From positions 2,171,501 to 2,235,500 of the forward strand of contig NZ_CP071057.1 of the NCBI RefSeq assembly GCF_017161425.1: a stretch of DNA of 64,000 nucleotides, given 5' to 3'. The notes under the pieces were generated by a model. That model ran no database searches, had not been told where the DNA came from, and saw only the letters and a list, made by a program, of their open reading frames with translations. The position numbers and the translations under genes are program-made. Below, piece by piece: positions 29,680-37,661 of this stretch (its first letter is position 1; each line of letters begins with the position of its first letter). Source of the DNA: Marinicauda algicola. GTDB taxonomy: Bacteria; Pseudomonadota; Alphaproteobacteria; Caulobacterales; Maricaulaceae.

Positions 29680-30474
29680 TTGGCGCAGGTCTCAGCCCTC
29701 CTCCAGGTGATGATCGGCGCGGCCCGCAAGGCGGGGCGCAAGCTGTCGCGCGATTTCGGCGAGCTGGAGAACCTGCAGGTCTCCCGCAAGGGCCCGGCCG
29801 ACTTCGTCTCCAAGGCCGACCACGCCAGCGAGGAGATCATCTTCGAGGAGCTCTCGCGCGCCCGGCCCGGCTACGGCTTCCTGATGGAGGAGCGCGGCCG
29901 GGTGGAGGGCAGCGACCGGACCCACACCTGGATCGTCGATCCGCTCGATGGCACGCTGAACTTCCTGCACGCCCAGCCCCATTTCGCGATCTCGATCGCC
30001 CTGGAGCGCGAGGGCGAGCTCGTCGCGGGGGTAATCTACAATCCGGCCAGCGACGACCTCTTCCATGCCGAGAAGGGCCGCGGCGCCTTCATGAGCGACC
30101 GGCGCATCCGGGTCTCGGCGCGCCGCCATCTGGAAGAATGCGTGATCGCGACCGGCACGCCCTTCTTCGGCAAGAAGGGCCATGCGCAGTTCCTGAAGGA
30201 GCTGCACAAGATCATGCCGCACGCGGCCGGCATCAGGCGCTACGGCGCGGCCTCGCTCGACCTCGCCTGGACCGCGGCCGGGCGCTTCGACGGCTTCTGG
30301 GAACGCAGCCTCGCCCCCTGGGACATCGCGGCCGGCATCGTGCTGGTGCGCGAGGCGGGCGGCTTCGCCGGCGCGATCGAGGACACCGGCGACGTCATGG
30401 ACACCGGCGACATCGTGGCGGGCAACGAGCACACCATCGCCGAGCTGAGACGGCGTCTCGCCGAGGCGGGCTAG
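29680..30474 (+). CDS. suhB: Inositol monophosphatase family protein
   Basis: 264 aa Mg-dependent sugar phosphatase. Metal sites: the family EE-type motif LMEERG, WIVDPLDGTLNF, and the C-terminal WDIAAGIVLVREAGG. The start is TTG at 29680, four bases after the efp stop. The residues read from there (AQVSALLQVMIGAARKAGR) match the family N-terminus; ATG 29710 would cut into it. Cotranscribed with efp. Confidence 0.88.
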   Translation: MAQVSALLQVMIGAARKAGRKLSRDFGELENLQVSRKGPADFVSKADHASEEIIFEELSRARPGYGFLMEERGRVEGSDRTHTWIVDPLDGTLNFLHAQPHFAISIALEREGELVAGVIYNPASDDLFHAEKGRGAFMSDRRIRVSARRHLEECVIATGTPFFGKKGHAQFLKELHKIMPHAAGIRRYGAASLDLAWTAAGRFDGFWERSLAPWDIAAGIVLVREAGGFAGAIEDTGDVMDTGDIVAGNEHTIAELRRRLAEAG

Positions 30475-30496
30475 GCCTTTCGGCGCCGGAACGGCA

Positions 30497-30523
30497 AACG
30501 GCGCGCCCGCCCGGCGCGCCGTT
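30497..30523. terminator. GC-rich hairpin between convergent suhB and pseudoazurin genes
   Basis: Eleven-bp arms AACGGCGCGCC and GGCGCGCCGTT with a five-base loop. No T-run on either side, so it is a terminator-like structure only. Confidence 0.5.
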
Positions 30524-30537
30524 CGCCTCGCGGGGCC

Positions 30538-30987
30538 CTATTCGCCTGCCCGGGCGAGCAGGTCCTGGAAGACCTGGCGGGCCCGGCCGGGATGGCGCAC
30601 CGCGGCGGCCTCGGCAAGGTTGGCCGGCTCGCCCTCGCCGACCTTGATCACGGCGACCATGCCCATGCCGTAATGGGGCAGGCATTTCACGCCATAGACG
30701 CCTTCCTGCGTCAGGGTGACCGAGACGTCCTGGTTCATCCGTCCGGTGAAGCCGTCCGCTCCCTCGGGCAGCATGCCGGGAATGGACTGGGCGTTGTGGG
30801 TGGGGTCGGTGGCCACGAAGGTGACCGTGTCGCCGGGCGCGACCTCCAGATAGGCCGGCTCGAACACCATCGCCGTGCCGTCGCTGCCGCGCGTCAGCAT
30901 CTCGATCCTGTGCTCCTCGGCCGAGGCGGCGCCCGCGCTCAGCGCCATCGCGGCAAGGCCGGTCGTCAGGGCAAGAAACATCTTCAT
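30538..30987 (-). CDS. Pseudoazurin-type blue copper protein
   Basis: 149 aa with a signal peptide (MKMFLALTTGLAAMALSAGAASA). Type 1 copper ligands are visible: His in DPTHNAQ, then Cys, His and Met in VKCLPHYGMGMVAVI. Pseudoazurins shuttle electrons in the periplasm, classically to copper nitrite reductase, but no denitrification gene is nearby. Three regions match the family: MVFEPAYLEVAPGDTV, FVATDPTHN and GVYGVKCLPHYGMGM. Confidence 0.92.
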   Translation of the reverse strand: MKMFLALTTGLAAMALSAGAASAEEHRIEMLTRGSDGTAMVFEPAYLEVAPGDTVTFVATDPTHNAQSIPGMLPEGADGFTGRMNQDVSVTLTQEGVYGVKCLPHYGMGMVAVIKVGEGEPANLAEAAAVRHPGRARQVFQDLLARAGE

Positions 30988-31152
30988 CTGTCTTTCCTCG
31001 TCTGTTGCGTGGCGCGCATGCCGCGCGCCCTGGACGAGGGCGGAGATAGGCTGTGCCGCGCAGATTGCGCTGCGGCAAAACGGCCGCGGCGGAATGTCTC
31101 AAGTCCTTGAATTTCAGGGGTTCGCGACGCTTCCCGCCGGACGCGCCCGCCG

Positions 31153-31995
31153 TCAGGCCTTCTGCCCCTGCGGCCAGTACTCGCGCACCGCGAGCGCGGT
31201 CTCGGGGTGACCGTATTCCATCTTCAGGAGCACCGCCGCGGGGCCGGGACGGCGCGCGAAACGCTTCCAGCGATTGCGCAGGTACTGGCAGGCCGCATAG
31301 GTGCCGCTGGCGTGAACCCCGGCGAGGATGAAGATATAGCCGGTATGGTCCTCGCTGAAGCGGTTGGACAGGCGCTGGATCAGGGCGTACTCGCACTGAT
31401 AGTCCGAGCGGAACACCGTCCCGTCGGTCTTGTCCACGAAGGTGATCTTGCCCTTGGTGTCCTCGTTTTCCTCGTGCACCTCGATATCGATGAGCAGGTC
31501 GTCGGGATAGGTCGACCCGAAGACCTTCACCACGCTTGCCACATGGAAGTTCGCGGTCTGCGCGCCGATCAGGATGCCGGTGCGCCCGTCCCAGTTCAGC
31601 TTCTGATCGTCCGGCAGCACCTTCAGGGGCTTCTTGAAATAGCGCGCCAGCAGATCGGAGATCAGCATTCCCCCGAGAATGTCCTCCATCGCGAAGGTGT
31701 TGTCCGGTCCGTAGAGTTCCTGGCGCTCGCCGGCCGGGCTGCGGCGCGCGAAGCGCGGCACGGCCCGGTCGCCGGGCTTGCAGCTCCACAGCGGTACCGA
31801 GATGAAGAACTTGTCCGGGCTCGTGACATTGCGCCCGAAGGCGCGGCGCAGCGTGCGCATCCTCACCGCCCGCCGCCAGAGCGTGCCGGCATAGCCCAGC
31901 GCCGCGCCCCCGGTGAGGATCAGGGCCTCGGTCAGGAAGTTGCCGATCCAGCCGGCACCGATGCTGTCGTTGAGCACGCTCGCGAGTCCGCTCAC
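31153..31995 (-). CDS. Membrane-anchored protein of unknown function
   Basis: 280 aa. One or two N-terminal hydrophobic segments (FLTEALILTGGAALGYAGTLW) precede a soluble domain: YGPDNTFAMEDILGGMLISDLLARYF, then GILIGAQTANFHVASVV, then DIEVHEEN. The glycine-rich GILIGAQTAN after a strand recalls nucleotide-binding Rossmannoid folds of the SLOG type, but I cannot establish this. The start is GTG at 31995, overlapping the TGA of the upstream methyltransferase (GTGA), so the pair is translationally coupled. Confidence 0.65.
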   Translation of the reverse strand: MSGLASVLNDSIGAGWIGNFLTEALILTGGAALGYAGTLWRRAVRMRTLRRAFGRNVTSPDKFFISVPLWSCKPGDRAVPRFARRSPAGERQELYGPDNTFAMEDILGGMLISDLLARYFKKPLKVLPDDQKLNWDGRTGILIGAQTANFHVASVVKVFGSTYPDDLLIDIEVHEENEDTKGKITFVDKTDGTVFRSDYQCEYALIQRLSNRFSEDHTGYIFILAGVHASGTYAACQYLRNRWKRFARRPGPAAVLLKMEYGHPETALAVREYWPQGQKA

Positions 31996-32903
31996 GCCTT
32001 GTCCCCCTCCAAGGCTGGCCTGGTCACAGTCAAGACCGCATCGCCGATCGCGGGAACCCGCGATCGGGGAGAAACGGCGTGAATGCTGTAGAGCTGTGTC
32101 CTTATGTCCACATCCTGCGGCAGGGCGGCCGCCAGACCGGCCGGCGGGGCGGGCAGGTCGGCCGGAAGGCGGGGCGGCGCGGCGAGCGCCGGGACGGCGA
32201 AGGCGCGCACCGGCAGGGTTCCCGGCGGGGACCGGCGCGCCGCGCGGTCGAAGGCCTCGGGCTCGACGCGCTGGCGGAAACCGGGATCGGCCGGGTCGAG
32301 GGCCGGATACACGCAGTGGAACAGGTCCGCGCCCGGCTCATGGCCGTGCGCGAACGCCATTTCCCGCACGGCGGGGAAGGCGACCGGGATCGCGAGCACC
32401 AGCCGGCCCGCCGGGCGCAGGCGCGCGAGCAGGGCCGCGAGAATGGCCTGCGTCTCGGCGCGCGGGGTGTGTCCGAGCACCTGGCAGCACACGATGGCAT
32501 CGAAGCCGAGCGGCGCGGGCGCGCGCTCGAGCGCCTCGCGCCCGGCCGCGGCGACGGCGCCGGAAAGGCCGAGCGCGGCAAGCCTGCCGCGCGCCGCGCC
32601 CGCCCGTTCACGATCGGGATCCAGTCCGAGCAGGAAAGCCTGCGGCGACCGCCCCGGGGAGGTGGCGAACAGGTCGAAATTGGCCCCCACGCCGCAGCCG
32701 AAATCGAGCGCCCGGGTCCAGGGGGCGTGCAGCGCCCTGGCGATCGCCTCGCGCTCGCGGGCCCGCTTTCCCGGATCCTGCCGCGCCTCAGAGGGCTCGG
32801 TCACGGATTCGGTGAGCGGGTAATCGTAGGCCTCGCCTTGCGCCGGGGCCGCCAGATGATCGCGCCACCGGGCGAGTTCGTCCGATGCATCCGATGCATC
32901 CAT
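31992..32903 (-). CDS. Class I SAM-dependent methyltransferase
   Basis: 303 aa. Motif I is ALDFGCGVGANFDLF, with the acidic motif LLGLDPD and motif IV FDAIVCCQVLGHTPR. The C-terminal 90 residues are Pro/Ala-rich and specific to this protein. The substrate is unknown. It is coupled to the unknown membrane protein downstream, which suggests one function. The N-terminus contains a short tandem repeat (DASDAS). Confidence 0.8.
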   Translation of the reverse strand: MDASDASDELARWRDHLAAPAQGEAYDYPLTESVTEPSEARQDPGKRAREREAIARALHAPWTRALDFGCGVGANFDLFATSPGRSPQAFLLGLDPDRERAGAARGRLAALGLSGAVAAAGREALERAPAPLGFDAIVCCQVLGHTPRAETQAILAALLARLRPAGRLVLAIPVAFPAVREMAFAHGHEPGADLFHCVYPALDPADPGFRQRVEPEAFDRAARRSPPGTLPVRAFAVPALAAPPRLPADLPAPPAGLAAALPQDVDIRTQLYSIHAVSPRSRVPAIGDAVLTVTRPALEGDKA

Positions 32904-33042
32904 TGCGGTCTTCCTCCCGCCGTCGCTACCGCCTGGCCGTTATAGCCCCCTCGCCGCCCAAAAACAGCCAAAGAGCTTGCCTCTCCTGTCCTTACGGGCG
33001 ATCCATGGGGATGCACCCGACGGTGAAGAGGAGCTAGACCGC

Positions 33043-34065
33043 ATGGCCCGACGCGATCTGCCGCCGCCGCCCCCGCCGCGCAAGGTGACGTTCACCGGTC
33101 CCGGTCAGTACATACTCTGGATGGCCGTGTTCGTGGCCACCGTGGTGCTGCTCGCCGCGCTGCTGCACGAACCCCTGATCGTTGCCTTCCAGGCCAACCC
33201 GGCAATCAACGGCGTCATTCTCGGCGTGCTGGTGATCGGCATCGCCTACACCTTCCTGCAGGCGCTCGCGATCGGGCCGAGCGCGCGCTGGCTCGTCAAG
33301 CTGCGCGACGCGGACGATCCCACCCGCCTGCCGCCCCCGCCCGCGCTGATCGCGCCGATGGCCACGATGATCACCGAGGCCGCCGACGGACGGGCGAGAC
33401 TGTCGGCCTCCTCGGCGCGCGTGGTGCTGGACTCCGTCGCCGCGCGCATGGCCGAGAGCGGGGCGTTCACGCGCTATTTCGGCCGGCTGCTGATCTTCCT
33501 GGGGCTTCTGGGCACGTTCTACGGCCTGCTGCTGGTGGTCGGCGATGTCGGCGAGGCGGTGCGCGCGGTCTCCGCGACCGCGACGGGCGGCGAGGCGGCC
33601 GCCGGTGCGCTGATGGCCGCGATCGAGGACCCGATCCAGGGCATGGGCACGGCCTTCGCCTCCTCGCTCTTCGGTCTCGCCGGTTCGCTCGTCATCGGCT
33701 TTCTCGAGCTGCAGGCGAGCCGGGCGCAGAACCGCTTCTACAACGAGATCGAGGAATGGCTGTCCTCCATCTCGCGCCTGGCCGCCGCGGCGCCCGCGGG
33801 TGCGGCCCCGAGCGAGGAAGGCGAGATGAGCGCGGCCTATATCGGCGCGCTACTGGAACAGACCACCGACGCGCTCGACCGGCTCGCCCACACGATGGAG
33901 CGCCAGAACAAGGCGCTGGAGACCACGATGAGCCGCATCGCCGAGGACGCCGCGGAGAGCCAGCGCGAGGCCGCGCGCCTGTTGCGCGACGAGATCAAGG
34001 TGCTGATCCGCGCGCTGGAAGCCCAGGCGAAGATGAGCCGCGAGCGCCGCGGCGGCGAGGAATAG
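33043..34065 (+). CDS. MotA/TolQ/ExbB-like proton-channel protein
   Basis: 340 aa. Four membrane segments (ILWMAVFVATVVLLAALL, GVILGVLVIGIAYTFLQAL, LLIFLGLLGTFYGLLLVVG, AFASSLFGLAGSLVIGFLEL), with the last two carrying the MotA/TolQ consensus. A long C-terminal helical tail follows (AHTMERQNKALETTMSRIAEDAAESQREAARLL). AGAGGAG precedes ATG 33043. It forms a pair with the OmpA-domain protein after nine bases. Motor pairs of this type outside flagellar clusters are of unclear role. Confidence 0.85.
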   Translation: MARRDLPPPPPPRKVTFTGPGQYILWMAVFVATVVLLAALLHEPLIVAFQANPAINGVILGVLVIGIAYTFLQALAIGPSARWLVKLRDADDPTRLPPPPALIAPMATMITEAADGRARLSASSARVVLDSVAARMAESGAFTRYFGRLLIFLGLLGTFYGLLLVVGDVGEAVRAVSATATGGEAAAGALMAAIEDPIQGMGTAFASSLFGLAGSLVIGFLELQASRAQNRFYNEIEEWLSSISRLAAAAPAGAAPSEEGEMSAAYIGALLEQTTDALDRLAHTMERQNKALETTMSRIAEDAAESQREAARLLRDEIKVLIRALEAQAKMSRERRGGEE

Positions 34066-34074
34066 GACGAAGCC

Positions 34075-35091
34075 GTGGCCCTGCCCCAGCACCTCAGGAT
34101 CAGCCAGAGCGAGAACGGCGATTACTGGCCGGGTTTCGTGGATGCGCTCGCCACCCTGCTGCTGGTGATCATCTTCCTGCTCGCGGTGTTCACCGCCGGC
34201 CAGTTCGCCCTGTCCCAGGCGCTGACGGGGCGCGACGAGCAGCTCGCCGAACTCAATGCGCGCCTGTCCACGCTCGCCGAGGAACTCAATCTCGCCCGCA
34301 GCGAGAACGAGCGGCTGACTCTGCGCGTCGGCCAGCTGACGCAGGAGAACCAGGCGCTGGAGGAGCGCAATCTCGCCCTGTCGAGCGAGCTCGAACAGGT
34401 CAGCGCCCGGCTCGCCGCGGTGAGCGAGGACCTCGCCGAGGAGGAGGCGCTGAGCGAGGAGGCGCAGGCCACGATCGCACTGCTGAACAACCAGATGGCG
34501 GCGCTGAGGCAGGAGCTCGCACGGCTGAACGAGGCGCTCGAGGCCAGCGAGGCGCGCGAGGCGGAGCTGGAAAGCCAGATCGTCAATCTCGGCGAGCGCC
34601 TCAACGCGGCGCTGGCGAGCCAGGTCGCGCGCCTGGCGCAGTACCGCTCGGAATTCTTCGGCCGGCTGATCGAGATCCTCGGCAACCGCACCGGCGTGCG
34701 CGTGGTCGGCGACCGCTTCGTGTTCGAGACCGACGTGCTCTTCCCCTCCGGCTCAGCCGAATTGTCGCAGGCCGGGCGCCAGAGCCTGCAACCCATCGCC
34801 GACGCGATCATCCAGCTCACCACCGAGATCCCCGACGACATCGAATGGGTGATCCGCGTGGACGGGCATACCGACGTGGTGCCGCTCGGCCCCAACGCGC
34901 CCTTCGACAGCAACTGGGAACTCTCCACCGCCCGCGCGCTCTCGGTGGTGGAGGCCTTCATCGACATGGGCGTGCCGCCCGCGCGCCTGATGGCGGCCGG
35001 CTTCGGGGAATACCATCCGATCGCGGAGGGGCGCGACCCGGCGAGCCTGGCGCGCAACCGCCGGATCGAGCTGAAACTGACCGACCGCTGA
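34075..35091 (+). CDS. MotB-like membrane protein with OmpA peptidoglycan-binding domain
   Basis: 338 aa. An N-terminal helix (ALATLLLVIIFLLAVFTAGQF) preceded by an Asp (FVDALATL), as in MotB stator proteins, is followed by a coiled coil from about residue 55 to 195 rich in LxxLNxxL and then an OmpA-like domain (VRVDGHTDVVPLG, NWELSTARALSVV, RNRRIELKL) that anchors to peptidoglycan. The start is GTG 34075. Together with the preceding protein it would form an ion-driven stator-like complex. The partner it moves is not in the window. Confidence 0.85.
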   Translation: MALPQHLRISQSENGDYWPGFVDALATLLLVIIFLLAVFTAGQFALSQALTGRDEQLAELNARLSTLAEELNLARSENERLTLRVGQLTQENQALEERNLALSSELEQVSARLAAVSEDLAEEEALSEEAQATIALLNNQMAALRQELARLNEALEASEAREAELESQIVNLGERLNAALASQVARLAQYRSEFFGRLIEILGNRTGVRVVGDRFVFETDVLFPSGSAELSQAGRQSLQPIADAIIQLTTEIPDDIEWVIRVDGHTDVVPLGPNAPFDSNWELSTARALSVVEAFIDMGVPPARLMAAGFGEYHPIAEGRDPASLARNRRIELKLTDR

Positions 35092-35117
35092 TTCGCGGTT
35101 CTGGCCGCCTTCACGCC

Positions 35118-35146
35118 TTGCACTGCGGGTGCGGGGGGTGTATAGA
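35118..35146 (+). promoter_or_regulatory. Promoter of rpmE
   Basis: TTGCAC at 35118-35123 and TATAGA at 35141-35146 with a 17-base spacer. The start would be near 35153, giving a leader of about 80 bases before rpmE. Confidence 0.6.
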
Positions 35147-35234
35147 CCGCCGCTCGAAATCAGCGCATGCGCGTGTGAGGCGGTCCCGATGAGGCCGCCT
35201 TGCGCGCTTCAAGTCCAAGCCGGAGCGGCGGAAA

Positions 35235-35456
35235 ATGAAAAAAGACATCCATCCGGATTATCACTTCGTCGAAGTCGTGATGACCGACGGCACCCGTTTC
35301 AAAACCCGCTCCACATACGGGAAAGAGGGTGATACGATCTCCCTGGATATCGATCCGCGTACGCACCCGGCGTGGACGGGGGGCACCCAGCACCTCGTCG
35401 ACCGCGGCGGGCGCGTCTCGCGGTTCAAGGACAAGTTCAAGGGCTTCGGCGTCTAG
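35235..35456 (+). CDS. rpmE: 50S ribosomal protein L31
   Basis: 73 aa, starting [19 protein letters not shown] and holding [18 protein letters not shown], typical of alphaproteobacterial L31. The zinc-binding cysteines of C+ L31 are absent, so this is a zinc-independent form. It has its own promoter and terminator. Confidence 0.95.
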   Translation: MKKDIHPDYHFVEVVMTDGTRFKTRSTYGKEGDTISLDIDPRTHPAWTGGTQHLVDRGGRVSRFKDKFKGFGV

Positions 35457-35522
35457 TCGCCCGAAATCCCCCTCACCCAAGGGCGCGGACCATTACCGGT
35501 CCGGCCGGGGCCCTTATAAGAG

Positions 35523-35561
35523 ACGCCCGCAGCACCCCCTCAGCTGCGGGCGTTTTCTTTT
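35523..35561 (+). terminator. Rho-independent terminator of rpmE
   Basis: Stem ACGCCCGCAGC / GCTGCGGGCGT with a nine-base loop, followed by TTTTCTTTT. A textbook intrinsic terminator 67 bases after the rpmE stop. Confidence 0.92.
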
Positions 35562-35615
35562 GCGCGACGAGGGCGCCGCTCGGACGCCCCGATCCCGGGT
35601 TTCGCGAAGGACGCC

Positions 35616-36152
35616 CTAGCGACGAGCGCCGAAGGCGCTCTCGATGCGTGAGAGATGGCTCTGGACCGGGTTGGCGGACGGACCCTCGAAGCTCTCCCCG
35701 GCCGCGAACAGCGATCTGTCGAGCCGGTGCAGGCGCTCGTAGAGCGTGCGCGAACGGGCGACGAGGTCGGTCAGGCGCGCCGGGCAGGGGTCGTCGCCGG
35801 CCGGCCACATGGCCTCGGAGGGGCGCACCTCGGCGAGGCGGTACTTGCCGTCGGCAGCCTCGCCCGGGGTCATGTCGCCTTCGGCGACCGCGCGCTGGGC
35901 GAGCAGCCAGGAGGCCGACTGCATGAGCTGGGTGGTGAGCGCCATGCTTTCCGCCGCGTAGGACAGCGCGCCGGAGCGGCCGAGCCGCTTGGCGTCCTCG
36001 CGCCCCGGCCCGTCGAGATAGGCGGCCGTTTCCTCCACCAGGTCCATGCCCTCGCGGAACAGCTTGCGGAACAGTTCCGAGCCGGCGAATTCCTTGACCC
36101 GCATGGCGGGCGTCTTGATCTCGCTGGGCTGGCCGGTCTCGATCTCGGTCAT
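35616..36152 (-). CDS. rcdA: RcdA-type regulator of CtrA degradation (DUF1465)
   Basis: 178 aa helical protein of the DUF1465 family: FREGMDLVEETAAYLDGPGREDAKRL and AESMALTTQLMQSASWLLAQRAVAEGDMTP are the family core. In Caulobacter RcdA works with CpdR and PopA to deliver CtrA to ClpXP at the cell pole. ATG 36152 has GAAGAG at good spacing; ATG 36158 is too near it. Neighbouring DUF1192 and TrcR genes make this a small cell-cycle group. Confidence 0.85.
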   Translation of the reverse strand: MTEIETGQPSEIKTPAMRVKEFAGSELFRKLFREGMDLVEETAAYLDGPGREDAKRLGRSGALSYAAESMALTTQLMQSASWLLAQRAVAEGDMTPGEAADGKYRLAEVRPSEAMWPAGDDPCPARLTDLVARSRTLYERLHRLDRSLFAAGESFEGPSANPVQSHLSRIESAFGARR

Positions 36153-36248
36153 GAACATGTCTCTTCAGCTCTTTGCCGGGTTGGGACGCCTCGATGCGCC
36201 TGTTCCCGACGGCAGCAAGTCCGGGGCCAAGTGCCCGCGAAGGCGACA

Positions 36249-36443
36249 CTATCCCCCCGTGCGGAACACCGCGTCCGCGGCGGCGAGGCCCTTCTTCTTC
36301 TCCACGATCTTCGCTTCGGTGCGTGCGAGTTCGGCCTTCAGGAGCTCGAGACGTTCCTCGAGGTCCTCGACCGAGAAGGCCGAGAGATCCTCGCCCGGAA
36401 CGATCCCGGCGGACTTTGCACGCGGTGCGTCTTCGTGGAACAT
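36249..36443 (-). CDS. DUF1192 family small protein
   Basis: 64 aa. The pattern GEDLSAFSVEDLEERLELLKAELARTEA followed by a Lys-rich stretch is the DUF1192 family, small helical proteins common in alphaproteobacteria and of unknown function. It lies upstream of rcdA on the same strand and diverges from the quinone oxidoreductase. Confidence 0.85.
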   Translation of the reverse strand: MFHEDAPRAKSAGIVPGEDLSAFSVEDLEERLELLKAELARTEAKIVEKKKGLAAADAVFRTGG

Positions 36444-36510
36444 GGACCGCCTCCTTCATGCTTTCGTCACGATGATCCTAACCAAAGCCGGCAGAAGAGT
36501 CCCGCCCCAG

Positions 36511-37497
36511 ATGAGCCATTCGCGCAAGACCCGCATCGTCACCGCACCCGAGCCCGGCGGACCGGAAGCCCTGCGGATCGAGGAACGCACTCTGGAGCCT
36601 CCCGGGGAAGGCGAGGTTCTGATCGAGGTCGCGGCAGCCGGGGTGAACCGGCCGGACGTGTTCGAGCGCATGGGGCTCTACCCCCCGCCGAAGGACGCGC
36701 CCGAAGGGCTCGGCCTCGAGGTGTCCGGCCATGTTCTCGAACTCGGCAAGGGCGTGGAGGGCATCAGGCAGGGCGATGCGGTCGTCGCGCTGGTTGCCGG
36801 CGGCGGCTACGCCGACATCGCCCGCGCGCGCGCCGAGACGGTGCTGCCCGCACCGAAGGGGATTTCCCTCGAGCATGCCGCGGGGCTTCCCGAGACCGTG
36901 TTCACCGTGTGGACCAATGTGTTCGGCCGGGCCGGCCTGAAGCCCGGCGAGCGCTTCCTCGTCCATGGCGGGGCGAGCGGGATCGGCACCACGGCGATCC
37001 AGATGGCCAGGGCCCACGGCGCGCACGTCACCGCGACGGCGGGCAGCGAGGGCAAGTGCCGGCTCTGCAGCGAACTCGGCGCGGACACCGCGCTGAATTA
37101 CAGGACCGAGGACTGGCCCGCCAGGGTGCGCGATGCCGGCGGAGCGGACGTCATCCTGGACATGGTCGGGGGCGACTATGTGCAGAAGAACCTGTCCTGC
37201 CTGAACGTGGAGGGGCGCATCGTCATGATCGCCTTCCTGAAGGGCTCGCGCGTCGAGGTCGACCTGATGGGGCTGATGCTGAAGCGCCAGACGATCACCG
37301 GCTCGACCCTGCGCGCGCGCAGGATCGAGGATAAGCGCGTCATCGCCCAGGCCGTGCACGACCGGGTCTGGCCCTGGATCGAGGCGGGCAGGCTGAAGCC
37401 GCAGATCGACACCGTGTTCGATCTGGACGCGGTGGCCCAGGCTCATGCCCGCATGGACGCGATGGCCCATGCGGGCAAGATCCTGTTGCGGCCCTAG
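36511..37497 (+). CDS. NAD(P)H-quinone oxidoreductase, zinc-independent MDR family (PIG3-like)
   Basis: 328 aa medium-chain reductase. The N-terminal GroES-like part has AAGVNRPDVFERMGLYPPP and GLEVSGHVLELGKGV. The nucleotide site is VHGGASGIGTTAIQMARAHGA. Zinc ligands of alcohol dehydrogenases are missing. It likely reduces quinones with NADPH. ATG 36511 is chosen from the conserved N-terminus; the upstream open frame covers the opposite-strand DUF1192 gene. Confidence 0.88.
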   Translation: MSHSRKTRIVTAPEPGGPEALRIEERTLEPPGEGEVLIEVAAAGVNRPDVFERMGLYPPPKDAPEGLGLEVSGHVLELGKGVEGIRQGDAVVALVAGGGYADIARARAETVLPAPKGISLEHAAGLPETVFTVWTNVFGRAGLKPGERFLVHGGASGIGTTAIQMARAHGAHVTATAGSEGKCRLCSELGADTALNYRTEDWPARVRDAGGADVILDMVGGDYVQKNLSCLNVEGRIVMIAFLKGSRVEVDLMGLMLKRQTITGSTLRARRIEDKRVIAQAVHDRVWPWIEAGRLKPQIDTVFDLDAVAQAHARMDAMAHAGKILLRP

Positions 37498-37502
37498 GGG
37501 TG

Positions 37503-37531
37503 TTTTCAAGCGGCCCGCGCCGCGTTATATA
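37503..37531 (+). promoter_or_regulatory. Possible promoter ahead of the trcR leader
   Basis: TTTTCA at 37503-37508 and TATATA at 37526-37531, 17 bases apart, just after the oxidoreductase stop. Transcripts from here would run into the palindrome at 37591-37621 before reaching trcR. Confidence 0.4.
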
Positions 37532-37590
37532 GCGAACAAATCCTTCCTCACCGACGTTTGCTTGACCGAAGCGGGGAAGGCCGGAACGAC

Positions 37591-37625
37591 GGAAAACCCG
37601 GCGCCCGGCGCCGGGTTTTCCTGTT
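37591..37625 (+). terminator. Palindromic terminator-like element upstream of trcR
   Basis: Perfect 15-bp arms (GGAAAACCCGGCGCC / GGCGCCGGGTTTTCC) around one base, followed by TGTTTT. It can end transcripts of the oxidoreductase gene, and it lies 41 bases before the trcR start, so it could also act as an attenuator or the 3' end of a short RNA. Confidence 0.7.
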
Positions 37626-37661
37626 TTGAAACGCATATCCTTGAAAGGGACTGACAGAGCG

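Noticed and set aside
30538-30987. Denitrification locus suggested by pseudoazurin
   Set aside because: No nitrite, nitric oxide or nitrous oxide reductase genes are near, so only the copper protein is supported.
33043-35091. Zorya-type anti-phage system based on the MotA/MotB-like pair
   Set aside because: Zorya needs ZorC/ZorD or ZorE effectors next to the pair. The neighbours here are a methyltransferase on the other strand and rpmE.
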